Notes under the pieces: generated by a model
What the model was told of the DNA's origin: nothing
Seen by the model: only the letters and a program-made list of their open reading frames with translations
Databases searched by the model: none
Shown here: positions 7,598 through 16,386 of the stretch, one piece after another
Layout: each line of letters opens with the position of its first letter
How positions within the stretch are numbered: position 1 is the stretch's first letter
Assembly: GCF_014897705.1 (NCBI RefSeq)
Contig: NZ_JABUXV010000001.1
Span: forward strand, 186,001 to 250,000
Length of the DNA stretch: 64,000 bases
Direction: 5' to 3'
Source: Brachybacterium sp. FME24
GTDB taxonomy: Bacteria > Actinomycetota > Actinomycetes > Actinomycetales > Dermabacteraceae
Translations under genes and position numbers: made by a program

Positions 7598-8140
7598 ATG
7601 GCCACAGTGATCGTCCACGCAACCATCACCCTCGACGGATTCCTGGCAGACCCGGACGGCGGTGTCGACTGGATGTTCGGCAGGCCCTCTGCGCCCGAGG
7701 ACGACTCCGTCGTGGAGCGTGTCATGGACCGGATCGGAGCAGTCGTCGGGGGTGCGAACAAGACCCGCACCATCGAGGACGGCGAGCTCCCCTATGGCGG
7801 CATGCTGAAGGCACCGGTCTACCTCATGACCCACAGGGCCCATGAGCCGATCGAGCGAGACGGCACCACCTACACCTTCGTCGTCGACGACATCTCTGCA
7901 GCGGTCGCGCTGGCCGTGCAGTCCGCCGGTGACGAGTGGGTCAGCCTGCTCGGCGGAAGCATCTCGCGGCAGTGCCTGCGGCTCGGGCTCGTCGATGAGC
8001 TTCACCTCGACGTCGCACCGGTGCTGCTCGGCGACGGCATCTCGCTGTTCGCGGGCCTGGGGCAGCGCGTCGAGCTCGAACGCCTCGAGACCTCCGCGTA
8101 CGCGAGCGAGACCCACCTCCGCTACCGAGTCCTCCGGTAG
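7598..8140 (+). CDS. Dihydrofolate reductase-like (RibD C-terminal family) protein
   Basis: The protein opens with VIVHATITLDGFLADPDGGVDW, the usual start of the RibD_C/DHFR-like family of NADPH-dependent reductases, and contains LGGGSI-type glycine residues (VSLLGGSISRQCLRLGLVDELHL) and the closing YRVLR strand. The 180 residues are full length. Start: ATG at 7598 with GAGGAG seven bases upstream. These small 'dihydrofolate reductase family' proteins are seldom true folate enzymes; the substrate is unknown. Control by the divergent TetR is strongly suggested by the palindromes. Confidence 0.87.
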   Translation: MATVIVHATITLDGFLADPDGGVDWMFGRPSAPEDDSVVERVMDRIGAVVGGANKTRTIEDGELPYGGMLKAPVYLMTHRAHEPIERDGTTYTFVVDDISAAVALAVQSAGDEWVSLLGGSISRQCLRLGLVDELHLDVAPVLLGDGISLFAGLGQRVELERLETSAYASETHLRYRVLR

Positions 8141-8471
8141 GCCCCGTCGCACGGCGTCAGGGCCGGCGTGCGCCACGCGGCGCAACCCAGCAGCCCGCAC
8201 GCCGACCGCACCCCCGCGGAATCCACCAGTCCTCAGAGGGCATGCTCCAGGACGAAGGCCGCCCCAATCCAGCCTCCCCCGTCAGGGGCTGCGCCTTCCC
8301 GCCCCCTGAGTTCTGGAGCTGGACGTTGCACCGGAACTCCCCCGAATTCCGACACCTACCAACCTTCCAACGATCACCGCGCGCGGCCGTGCAGGTCGTC
8401 GCTGCGCAGGATTGCGGGGAATCTGGGCAAGCACCTCGCCTCCGGGCCGACGTGGGACTACGGTGAACGCG
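8141..8471. other. Intergenic stretch carrying repeat E
   Basis: No gene is supported here. The only structure I see is the ychF-tail-like copy E at 8321-8355. Open frames on both strands are arginine/proline-rich shadows. Confidence 0.5.
8321..8355 (-). repeat. ychF 3'-end-like repeat E
   Basis: The minus strand reads TGTCGGAATTCGGGG then GAGTTCCGGTGCAACGTCC, which would give CRNSGEFRCNV. It matches copy D at 24 of 31 positions in the alignable core and the first 25 bases of copy C at about 22. The plus strand has CGGAA-N9-TTCCG inverted arms. Confidence 0.65.
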
Positions 8472-9005
8472 ATGACCGCAGAACTGCCTCTGGACGAGCC
8501 CATCACCGTGGTGGACCACGATCCACGCTGGGCGTCGCAGGCTGCCCGCACGATCGATGACGTCAAGCTCATCACCGGAGCGCGCGACATCGAACATATC
8601 GGCAGCACGGCGGTCCCCGGATTGCCAGCGAAACCGATCATCGACCTCATGGCCGATGTCACCCCCGCTGACCACGACGCCGTCGCGCGAGAGCTCACGG
8701 CAGCAGGGTTCACCGACTTCGGCGAGATCTCGGCGGGACGGCGCTATCTGGTTCGCCGGACGGCACCCGCCACCAACGTTCACCTCATCGTCTCAACGTC
8801 ATCGCTGTGGGCCGATAATCTCGCCTTCCGCGACTACCTTCGCTCTCACCCTGATGCCTCGCGCGCTTACTGCCGCGCAAAACGGCATGCCGCGAGCAGA
8901 GAGCGGCTCTTGGCCTACTCGGACACCAAGGCACCGATGGTCCTGGAGATCCTGCGCATTGCCCGAACGTGGGCTACGGGCTCTCCGAAGGGACCGCCGA
9001 ACTGA
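8472..9005 (+). CDS. GrpB family protein (nucleotidyltransferase-like)
   Basis: The protein has the family signature ITVVDHDPRW near the start, then IEHIGSTAVPGLPAKPIIDLM, whose GST and D-x-M residues form the nucleotidyltransferase-like core of the GrpB/UPF0157 family, and the ending RDYLRSHPDASRAYCRAKR. It is 177 residues from ATG 8472; an in-frame GTG at 8463 is an alternative start. The catalytic role of the family is not settled. The gene sits alone between repeats E and D. Confidence 0.88.
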   Translation: MTAELPLDEPITVVDHDPRWASQAARTIDDVKLITGARDIEHIGSTAVPGLPAKPIIDLMADVTPADHDAVARELTAAGFTDFGEISAGRRYLVRRTAPATNVHLIVSTSSLWADNLAFRDYLRSHPDASRAYCRAKRHAASRERLLAYSDTKAPMVLEILRIARTWATGSPKGPPN

Positions 9006-9086
9006 CTCAAGCTTCGACCGGATCCTCGACGGCCCGGAGGTCGAGTGCCTCTGCCACAGCGCACATGCACGCAGAGTGCTCGTGCT

Positions 9087-9121
9087 ACACGCTGAAGCGG
9101 AACTCGCCCGCATTTCGGCAC
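9087..9121 (-). repeat. ychF 3'-end-like repeat D
   Basis: The minus strand reads GTGCCGAAATGCGGGC then GAGTTCCGCTTCAGCGTGTAG split by codon as GAG TTC CGC TTC AGC GTG TAG, giving EFRFSV-stop. The real ychF tail gives EFRFNV-stop. It lies between the GrpB and TPR genes. Confidence 0.65.
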
Positions 9122-9206
9122 GGAGCAACCCCTGGGCCATCTGTCGCTGGTGTCGCCCGTCCGATCACGATGTCCACGAGCTTCGCGTCGTGGCAGAGTT
9201 GGTGCT

Positions 9207-9722
9207 ATGACACCAGCAGTTGAACAGTAGGAAGCCTCCATCGCCGACCTCTGGGAGCGCTTCGCCTCGTTCGATCGAGATGACGGCATCGCTGCGATGC
9301 GCGACTTGGCCACGGCATGCCCGGCCACCGACGGCAGGGCCGCGTTCGAACTCGCGGGCATGTACGACTCCGTGGGATTCGAGGCTGAGGCCGGTGCCGA
9401 GTACGAGCGCGCTCTCGAACTCGGCCTCGACGCAGCCAGGCATGCGCAGCTCGCAGTCCAGTACGGATCGACCCTTCGCAATCTCGGCCGCCTCGACGAG
9501 GCGATCGCCGTCCTGCAAGCTGCGCCGACGCATGAGTCGACAGGCTCCGCACCCCGCGTCGTATTGGCTCTGGCACTCCATAGCGCCGGGCGCAAGGATG
9601 AAGCACTGCGGGTCGCCATCGAAGCGCAGATAGGAACGCTGCCCCGATACCAGCGCTCGATGCGCAACTACGCCGCCGCGCTCACCAAGTCGGCGACTTC
9701 CGACGATCCGGCTAGACGTTGA
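9207..9722 (+). pseudogene. TPR protein gene with an amber codon
   Basis: From ATG 9207 the frame reads MTPAVEQ, then TAG (9228-9230), then continues without interruption as EASIADLWERFASFDRDDG and a full tetratricopeptide-repeat protein (AGAEYERALELGLD, LRNLGRLDEAIAVLQ). The family start is the segment before the TAG, and TTG or CTG to TAG is one or two base changes. Translation could restart at ATG 9297, giving a 141-residue protein without its first helices. The stop at 9720 overlaps repeat C. The gene is alone between repeats D and C. Confidence 0.6.
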
Positions 9723-9747
9723 AGCGGAACTCCACCGAATTACAGTG
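9715..9747 (-). repeat. ychF 3'-end-like repeat C (island left end)
   Basis: On the minus strand it reads GTGGAGTTCCG-C-TTCAA-C-GTCTA-G, that is VEFRFNV-stop, matching the present ychF end at 21 of 24 bases. All three differences are synonymous (CGC/CGG, AAC/AAT, TAG/TAA). It is therefore a genuine ychF tail, displaced by the 10.3-kb island. Upstream, TGTAATTCGG resembles copy E. Confidence 0.8.
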
Positions 9748-9969
9748 ATTGCGGAACCTTAGGTGCTAAGGCTGTTCCAAGTCGGCAGAGTACCGCCTGA
9801 ACTGGGGTTTCAGTGCGAGAAGGCACCGCGCGGAGGGCAACCTGCGTCACTTGGAGCGCCTGAAGGCAGCCTAGCAGCCAGGGTCGCAAGAGTCGCGAGG
9901 AGGGCCAGCAGACGCGCTATTCGACAGGTTGGCGCGCCTACAAGGCTCCCTATACCTCCAAAGCCGAGA

Positions 9970-10146
9970 TTAAAGGTTCGGCCTACCGCCAACGCTGACC
10001 CAGTACGGACACTCGCCATCGTGGTTCGCCCAGTCGCACGCGTGAGGACCCTCGTGGTGGTGCCAGCCGCCGAAGCGACCAAGCCCCTCAGACCAGTGCT
10101 TACAGCGGATGACCTTCGGCGCGCGCTCGGTGTCATCAGTAGACAT
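9970..10146 (-). CDS. Small Cys/His/Trp-rich ORF
   Basis: ATG 10146 opens a 58-residue frame. It contains VIRCKHW, GGWHHHEGPHACDWAN and HDGECPYWV, three cysteines and several histidines in a pattern that could bind zinc. The composition is unlike the random arginine/proline frames around it and resembles small phage or island proteins I have seen, but I cannot name a family. It lies between the island's left end and the ImmA/IrrE gene, on the opposite strand. The flanks (9748-9969 and 10147-10358) show no other gene. Confidence 0.4.
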   Translation of the reverse strand: MSTDDTERAPKVIRCKHWSEGLGRFGGWHHHEGPHACDWANHDGECPYWVSVGGRPNL

Positions 10147-10358
10147 GGGTCCATGATCCCACGCCGCACCGCCGGGACTGCCGGCGCAGTAGCGCCCACC
10201 CATGCTCCGCAACGACAGTCATCAGCGACGCTGGCGCTGACACGGCGGGGGTAACGGACCGATAGCTCTTGAGGGTCAGTGCCTAACCATATGATTGGGA
10301 CAAGGTCACTCGCACCCGGCCCGCCGCCGCTGACCGCCACTCGGGGAGGAGCATCACC

Positions 10359-11492
10359 ATGGCACGCGCACCCATCAACGGGGCCACGCTGACTTGGGCG
10401 CGCTCCGTCATGCACCTGGATGCCCAGGACGTGGCCAGCGCCGCTGGCACAACCCTCGAACGGACACTTGCATTTGAGTCCGGCGACGAGCAGCCGACCC
10501 TGAAGCAGCTAGAGAAGATTGCCAAGAAGTTGGACCGGACAATGGCCTTCTTCTTCGCTCCTCCGCCAGCGTCCACGGACGTTCCACAGACCCCTGACTT
10601 TCGTGGGCGTGGAGCGGAACCCCTCCCACCCCTTCTAGCGCGCGAGATGCGTCGCGCGGAGCAGCACCGCGACACTGTGTTAGACCTCCAGGGAGCGCCG
10701 GAGCGGACGGCCCGAGTGGGTTCCATCACTTGGGACACTTACCGCAAGCGTGCCAGCGAGCTCCGCGCCTATCTCGGTCTCCGCGAAGAGTTTGTCCCCC
10801 CCGAGAATGGCCAGAATCAGGTGCTGAACTTTTGGAGAGGACTGCTGGAGCACCATGGCTACCTCGTGTTCCAGACGACCAAGGTGCCTCTCAGCACATT
10901 CCGAGGCCTGTCCATTCAGCACGATTCCTTGCCAGTAATCATCCTTAATGGATCCGATTCCAACAACGGCAAGGTGTTCACCCTCTTCCACGAGGTCGCA
11001 CACCTTGCCAACAAAACCAGCGGCCTGTGCGATCTGGATGAGGATGTGAATGAAGAGGGAATCGCCAATTCGTTCGCAGCGAACTTCCTCATGCCCTACA
11101 AGCAGGTCACGGCGTTGGTAAAGACACTGGATGGAGAGCCCAGCGACCTAGCATCCAAGGTAGCGGCGCGCTTCAAGGTCAGCTACCTGGCCGCAGGCAT
11201 CCGTCTCCGGACATTGAATGTAATTGATGACGACGATTTGGAATCCATCTGGCGGGAGAGCGACGCAGTCTGGGCCAAGAGTCGAGCGGACCAGAAGGCA
11301 AAGACCGGCGGGCCCGCCCCCTGGCGCGTGCGTTACCGAGACCTTGGTAGCACATATGTCGGCACCGTGGCACGCGCCGTGGAGGACTCCCGAGTTGACT
11401 GGATGGATGCCAGTTACCTCCTGAACGCACGGATTCCCATGGTCAGACAGATGTTTGAGGAGTATTACCGGACCGAGGGGAGCAACCAGTGA
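10359..11492 (+). CDS. XRE-ImmA/IrrE fusion protein (antitoxin/regulatory protease)
   Basis: Residues about 10-65 form a Cro/C1-type helix-turn-helix (ARSVMHLDAQDVASAAGTTL, then EQPTLKQLEKIAKKLD). A linker with APPPASTDVPQTPDFRG follows, as in many such fusions. The C-terminal half is an ImmA/IrrE (COG2856) zinc-peptidase domain with the HExxH motif in LFHEVAHLAN near residue 210 and a downstream EEGIANSFAANFLMP glutamate. Such proteins cut a repressor or antitoxin on stress signals. The stop codon overlaps the next gene (GTGA), a DUF4411 PIN-like protein, so the two form a toxin-antitoxin-like operon. Confidence 0.88.
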   Translation: MARAPINGATLTWARSVMHLDAQDVASAAGTTLERTLAFESGDEQPTLKQLEKIAKKLDRTMAFFFAPPPASTDVPQTPDFRGRGAEPLPPLLAREMRRAEQHRDTVLDLQGAPERTARVGSITWDTYRKRASELRAYLGLREEFVPPENGQNQVLNFWRGLLEHHGYLVFQTTKVPLSTFRGLSIQHDSLPVIILNGSDSNNGKVFTLFHEVAHLANKTSGLCDLDEDVNEEGIANSFAANFLMPYKQVTALVKTLDGEPSDLASKVAARFKVSYLAAGIRLRTLNVIDDDDLESIWRESDAVWAKSRADQKAKTGGPAPWRVRYRDLGSTYVGTVARAVEDSRVDWMDASYLLNARIPMVRQMFEEYYRTEGSNQ

Positions 11493-11950
11493 GCTACACC
11501 CTCGATTCAAACATTCTCATCAACATGGAGCGGCTCTACCCCCGCGACATCTTCCCGTCCCTATGGGCTTCACTCGAAGACCTCGTGAGCCAGGGAGAGG
11601 CCTGTATCTGCGAAGCAGTCCTCCGCGAGTTGGAGCGAGGCGACGACGACCTCCACATCTGGGCAAAGAACCTCCACGGGTTCCTATGCGCAACGCATCA
11701 AGATGAGGTGTTGACGGTGGCCGCCATCACTCAGGCCCACCCCGGCTGGGTGAGCGGAACACAGAACGATGCCGACCCCTGGGTCATTGCCCATGGACTT
11801 CAAGAGCAGCGGGTAGTGGTTACCGAGGAAACCCTGAAGGGTCCCAACACCCCGGACCGGAACCAGAAGATCCCCAATGTTGCTTTGGAACACGGGGTAC
11901 CCACCATGAAGTTTTTCGGATTCGTCAAGGCGCAAGGATGGACTTTCTAG
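11489..11950 (+). CDS. DUF4411 PIN-like protein (putative toxin)
   Basis: The 153-residue protein begins YTLDSNILINMERLYP, with the first PIN-like aspartate in LDSN, and later has CEAVLRELERGDDDLHIWAK, NDADPWVIAHGLQ and VVVTEETLKG, matching DUF4411. PIN-fold proteins are usually RNases that use acidic residues to bind metal. Start GTG at 11489 overlaps the stop of the XRE-ImmA/IrrE gene, so the pair is translationally coupled. Toxin function is inferred from family and pairing. The gap to the convergent hsdR end (11951-12082) has no gene. Confidence 0.85.
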   Translation: MSYTLDSNILINMERLYPRDIFPSLWASLEDLVSQGEACICEAVLRELERGDDDLHIWAKNLHGFLCATHQDEVLTVAAITQAHPGWVSGTQNDADPWVIAHGLQEQRVVVTEETLKGPNTPDRNQKIPNVALEHGVPTMKFFGFVKAQGWTF

Positions 11951-12082
11951 CCGCAATGCAAATCTGGGGTCGCTCCCACTCCAGGACAGCAACGGGGTAA
12001 TCCGAGTATCGGAACCAAGCTTTGAAAGGCTAATTTTGCTGCCCGCCAGTACCGAGTGAGTTGCCTTTTAACGCGGAACCGC

Positions 12083-15016
12083 TCAAGCACTCTTCCGGTA
12101 TGTGGCATTGAACACCGCGCTAGCGAGCCATTGCTTGAAGCTGCTGTTGTCCTGGAACTCTTTGAAGAGCTGAGTGTCGTCTGAGATGAGACGCAGCATG
12201 ACCTGGCTGAGGGCACGGTCGCTCTCGACGCGGGCGTTCACTGGGTCGTCGTTGGCCTGCGCATTCTTGTAGGCCTCGTCCTCGGACACCAGGCGCGGGA
12301 TCTCTTCGGTGATGAACCGCTGGACACGATCGGCGTCGTTCCACTCGATGTTGCCAAAGTGATCGTTGAAGCTTCGGACGATCGCCGAGAGTCTCTCAAG
12401 CTCCGGGTCCGAAAGGTGTCCTCCGCCGTTGGGCGGTGGTGGCGCGAGAATGCCATCTGCGTCTTCAAGCACGATCTTCATCGCGTTGAGCTTCTCAGCG
12501 CGATAAGACTCCAAGTCGATGTTCTCGAGGATTCCGGCGGCGAGATCCTCTTCCTTGGGAGCCGGCAGCTTGGGCACGAGGTGGTCAAGGAAGATCGATC
12601 GCTTCTCCCACTCAGCGCTACCGTAGGGCAGGACGGTGGAGAGGAAGTTGTACGTGCGAAGGAAGGCTTTGGCATCGCCCTTGAACTTCACCTGGTCATC
12701 TTCGTCAGGGAGTTCGATGTACTCAGCGACGCTTGTATCCAGCAGCGGGTCCAGCTGGTCGCGCCTCTCCCCCGCCAGGTACCGGCTAACAAATTCTTCG
12801 ACCTGCTCAGGTGTGTAGATCCCGAATGCGTCGAGGTCGTTGATCAGGTCATGCAACTTGTTGGCATCTGTCTCTTCAGCCAGCACGGTCGTGCGGTAGT
12901 ACGGTTCAAACGCGCGCTGGATCTCCTCAGCATCGTTGGCAAAGTCGAGAACGAAGGTGTCGTGCTTCGCCGGATGTGCCCGATTGAGCCGCGACAGCGT
13001 CTGCACCGCCAGGACACCCGACAACGCCTTGTCCACGTACATCGTGTGCAGCAGTGGCTCGTCGTAGCCGGTTTGGAACTTGTTCGCGACGACGAGGATC
13101 CGATTCGGGTCGGTCTTCACCTGCTCGGCGATCGCGTTGGAGGGGAAGCCATTCAAGCTTGCCTCGGTGACTTTCAGCCCTTTGTACTCGTGCTCACCAG
13201 AGAAGGCGACGACCGCCTTGTACGGGCTCTTGCGGGCTGCGAGCGCGTCACGAATCGCATGGAAGTACTCGATGCACCGTGCGATCGACGAAGTTACGAC
13301 CATTGCCCGCGCTTGGCCGCCGATCTTCCGCTTCGCAACCACCTGGGCAAGGAAGTGCTCGATCACGATGTCGGTCTTCTGAGCAATGGCGTGTTCGTTG
13401 CCCTCGACATAGGCGCGAAGTTTCTTCGAGGCGCGCTTCGCATCGAACTCAGGATCGTCCTCCACGGTCGTCATCAGCTTGTAATAGCTGCCGACCGGCG
13501 TGTAGTTGGAGAGGACATCGACGATGAAGCCCTCCTGAATCGCCTGCTTCATCGTGTACGAATGGAATGGTCGGAAGCTGGTGCCTCCTTCGGCGTTGGG
13601 CACCGGCTCGCCGAACATCTCGAGCGTCTTGTTTTTAGGCGTCGCCGTGAAAGCGAAGTAGCTCGCGTTCGTCAGCAGCTTCTTACCCTCGATGATCCGG
13701 TTGATCCGGTCCTCGACGGTGTCTTCGTCGTGGGCCTCGATGCCGCCGAGTGCGCTCGAGACGGCCGCCGAAGTCTTCGACCCCTGGGACGAGTGCGCCT
13801 CGTCGATAACGATGGCGAACCTACGGTCACGATGGTCTGCTCCGATGTCATCCAGGATGTACGGGAACTTCTGCACCGTGGTGACGATGATCTTCTTGCC
13901 TGCCGTGATCGCACGGCGAAGATCTCCGGAGCGGTCGGCATGAACCACGGTCGATCCCACCTGCAGGAACGACTTGATGGTTTGCGTGAGCTGGCTGTCA
14001 AGGATGATGCGGTCGGTGACGACGATGATCGAGTCGAACGCGATCCGACCAGCATGTGTGGCCTCGGTGAGCTGGTGAGTCAGCCAGGCAATCGAGTTTG
14101 ACTTGCCGCTGCCAGCCGAGTGTTGAATGAGATAGCGGCGACCAGCACCGTTCGTCTCAACATCGGACAAGAGTTGGCGCACGACATCGAGCTGGTGATA
14201 CCGAGGGAAGATCGCCTTGGAGACCTTCTTGCCAGTCTTCTGGCTCTTTTCAACCACGATCTGCGCATAGTTCTCGATGATCCCGGCGAGGCTCTGCGGC
14301 GCGAGCACTCGCCGCCACAGGTAGTCCGTCATGACTCCATCGGGATTCGGCGGGTTACCCGCACCATCGTTGAATCCTTGGTCGAACGGCAGGAACCACG
14401 ATGAAGCGCCCTTGAGCTCGGTGCAGAATCGTGCGCGGTGATCGTCTAGGGCGAAGTGTGCGATCGTCCGTCCGAACGCGAACAGCGGTTCACGAGGATC
14501 GCGGTCGCGCTGGTACTGCTGAACGGCGTCTTCCACCGTTTGGTTCGTGATGTTGTTCTTCAATTCGAACGTAAAGATGGGCAGACCGTTAACGAACGCC
14601 ACAAGGTCGACGGCATCCCCCGGGTTACTGACGCTGTGATGCACCTGCCGCGTGACGACGAACCGGTTCGCGGCGAAATGCTCAGCAGCCTTCGGGTTCC
14701 CAGCTGCGGGCGTCGGGTAGTACAGATCGACGTGCAGACCGAGATGGTCGATGCCGTTTCGCAAGACGTGGACGACACCGCGCCGCGTGATCTCACCCTG
14801 GAGCCGAGCGAGGAACTTGTGACGCGTGGGAGTCTCCGATGCGAGCCCGAGCGAGTCGACGAGATCGGGCTGGGTTGACTCGATGAACGCAACGAAGTGC
14901 TCCAGATCGATCGCGTAGGAAGCGACGTAGTCGCCGGGTGCCCCCGCGGTCCAGCCACCCTCGCTCATCTGAGTGACGATGAGCGTTTCCAAGCTCTCCT
15001 CATTGAGTCGCTGCAT
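12083..15016 (-). CDS. hsdR: Type I restriction enzyme R subunit
   Basis: This is the motor and nuclease subunit of a type I restriction system. An N-terminal nuclease region has VDLVAFVNGLPIFTFELKN (PD-(D/E)xK core, about residues 130-150). The SF2 translocase follows with Walker A HSAGSGKSNS (about 300) and DEAH box IVIDEAHSS (about 403), and a C-terminal helical part contacts the methylase. About 977 residues, full length. I prefer ATG 15016, which has AGGAG at ideal spacing; GTG 15022 overlaps the hsdS stop. It is the last gene of hsdM-hsdS-hsdR. No break is visible, so restriction is probably active. Confidence 0.95.
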   Translation of the reverse strand: MQRLNEESLETLIVTQMSEGGWTAGAPGDYVASYAIDLEHFVAFIESTQPDLVDSLGLASETPTRHKFLARLQGEITRRGVVHVLRNGIDHLGLHVDLYYPTPAAGNPKAAEHFAANRFVVTRQVHHSVSNPGDAVDLVAFVNGLPIFTFELKNNITNQTVEDAVQQYQRDRDPREPLFAFGRTIAHFALDDHRARFCTELKGASSWFLPFDQGFNDGAGNPPNPDGVMTDYLWRRVLAPQSLAGIIENYAQIVVEKSQKTGKKVSKAIFPRYHQLDVVRQLLSDVETNGAGRRYLIQHSAGSGKSNSIAWLTHQLTEATHAGRIAFDSIIVVTDRIILDSQLTQTIKSFLQVGSTVVHADRSGDLRRAITAGKKIIVTTVQKFPYILDDIGADHRDRRFAIVIDEAHSSQGSKTSAAVSSALGGIEAHDEDTVEDRINRIIEGKKLLTNASYFAFTATPKNKTLEMFGEPVPNAEGGTSFRPFHSYTMKQAIQEGFIVDVLSNYTPVGSYYKLMTTVEDDPEFDAKRASKKLRAYVEGNEHAIAQKTDIVIEHFLAQVVAKRKIGGQARAMVVTSSIARCIEYFHAIRDALAARKSPYKAVVAFSGEHEYKGLKVTEASLNGFPSNAIAEQVKTDPNRILVVANKFQTGYDEPLLHTMYVDKALSGVLAVQTLSRLNRAHPAKHDTFVLDFANDAEEIQRAFEPYYRTTVLAEETDANKLHDLINDLDAFGIYTPEQVEEFVSRYLAGERRDQLDPLLDTSVAEYIELPDEDDQVKFKGDAKAFLRTYNFLSTVLPYGSAEWEKRSIFLDHLVPKLPAPKEEDLAAGILENIDLESYRAEKLNAMKIVLEDADGILAPPPPNGGGHLSDPELERLSAIVRSFNDHFGNIEWNDADRVQRFITEEIPRLVSEDEAYKNAQANDDPVNARVESDRALSQVMLRLISDDTQLFKEFQDNSSFKQWLASAVFNATYRKSA

Positions 15017-15018
15017 GC

Positions 15019-16386
15019 TCACTCCTCGCCTTCACTCATTGCTTCCTCAAGGTCATCATTGGTTGCTGAGACCGTGTTGTCGAACGACTCGGGTGCGTCC
15101 GGCAACGTTGCTGCGATGGCACGGATGTCGACCTGGCCCGTCACCACGTCCGCGACGAGTCGTGTGCGGAACTCTTGCAGTAGCTGGGCTTCACCCGCGA
15201 CCCGCGCAATAGTATCCAAGGTTCTTGCGGCTTCAGCGGTCACGCGCTCGACTATTTCTCGCTGTTCAGTCAAGGGCGGCATCGGAAACACAAAGCTACG
15301 AAGAGCCGTCACCGGAAGGTTATTCGCCAATCCTTCGGCACCGCTGATTGCTCCTTGAACTTGCTGACGGTAGGAATACGAGTTCATTGCCATTACGAGA
15401 AAGTCTGGATCTACCGTCGGGCGAACAATGAGGCGGAAGGTCTTGTCACTCAATATTGCTTTCCCTCGCAAGCCTGTCACTCGAGCGGTGGAACCGACGA
15501 GGTTGGGGGATCCACTCGCTCGTGCAACCAAGATGTCCCCGTTCGCGACGCGCAGCGACGCGGGCACAGCGAATCCATCAGGAAGTCGTTTGATTTGGTC
15601 AGGACGGAACACTCCACCGTTTACGCAACCTGCTTTGAGAACTCCCCAGTCATCAGGACTCGGCATCTGGTTCTCTGCCTGCGGACTCACTCCTTGATCA
15701 ACACGAATGAGGAGTGTCTTCAGTCGTCGCACAGGCCACTGCCCAGCACTCTCGCCCAGGGCTTCGTGACGAAGGGACGAAGTCTGCTCTTCGAGCAGGG
15801 CGATGAGGCGGCGCTTGGCGGCGATGGCCTTGTCGATGCGAGCGTTCGCGTGCGCGAGATACTTCACAATCGCCGTCTGCTCCTCAGCCGGCGGCACCAA
15901 CAGCGGCGCATCAAGCCAACGCTCGTCCGAAATCTGGAGTCGAGATTTCCATACACCTTGAGATCGAACTTGCAGCTCCCATTGGAATGGTTCGGAACGG
16001 ACTAACTCATGCAGATATGAGGGATCCAGATCAGTGTTGCGCTGCCGGTACACACCGTATGCCGTACTTACAATGCCATGGTGTCGCGCAATGCCGAGGC
16101 CTCGCCCCCACGCCCACAGGCTGTTGATCACAAGGTCGTTGGGCCAGCAGAGTTTGTGCCCGACGTAGCTCTCTGCCTTAAACATGCTGACAGTCGCCGA
16201 TGCCCGCGGAATGACGCCACGCTTCGAAGAGACGGTCAGCAGTTCTTCCTCACCGGAGACGGAGCGCACATCAATTGCTCGCATTATGGTTTTGGCACGC
16301 TCGAGCCGCCAGTGACGTGGGACTGCCGAGGCCCACGGAAGCATGGTGGGGCGAGTCTCGCTGTATCGAGGAAGATCGCGAAACAT
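15019..16386 (-). CDS. hsdS: Type I restriction-modification specificity subunit
   Basis: At 455 residues, it has the classic two-target-domain plan. TRD1 spans about residues 1-160, followed by a conserved spacer helix (PPAEEQTAIVKYLAHANARI, about 163-200). TRD2 (about 215-360) is followed by the second repeat (PPLTEQREIVERV, about 367). The target would be a bipartite sequence that cannot be read from the protein. Start ATG 16386 overlaps the hsdM stop by one base (TGATG), and its own end overlaps the upstream start option of hsdR. Confidence 0.93.
   Translation of the reverse strand: MFRDLPRYSETRPTMLPWASAVPRHWRLERAKTIMRAIDVRSVSGEEELLTVSSKRGVIPRASATVSMFKAESYVGHKLCWPNDLVINSLWAWGRGLGIARHHGIVSTAYGVYRQRNTDLDPSYLHELVRSEPFQWELQVRSQGVWKSRLQISDERWLDAPLLVPPAEEQTAIVKYLAHANARIDKAIAAKRRLIALLEEQTSSLRHEALGESAGQWPVRRLKTLLIRVDQGVSPQAENQMPSPDDWGVLKAGCVNGGVFRPDQIKRLPDGFAVPASLRVANGDILVARASGSPNLVGSTARVTGLRGKAILSDKTFRLIVRPTVDPDFLVMAMNSYSYRQQVQGAISGAEGLANNLPVTALRSFVFPMPPLTEQREIVERVTAEAARTLDTIARVAGEAQLLQEFRTRLVADVVTGQVDIRAIAATLPDAPESFDNTVSATNDDLEEAMSEGEE

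Noticed and set aside
8157-8783. Minus-strand 208-codon frame through repeat E
   Set aside because: Most of it is antisense to the GrpB gene; only the repeat part is of interest.
12359-14101. 580-codon plus-strand frame
   Set aside because: It is the complement of hsdR and has no family signal.
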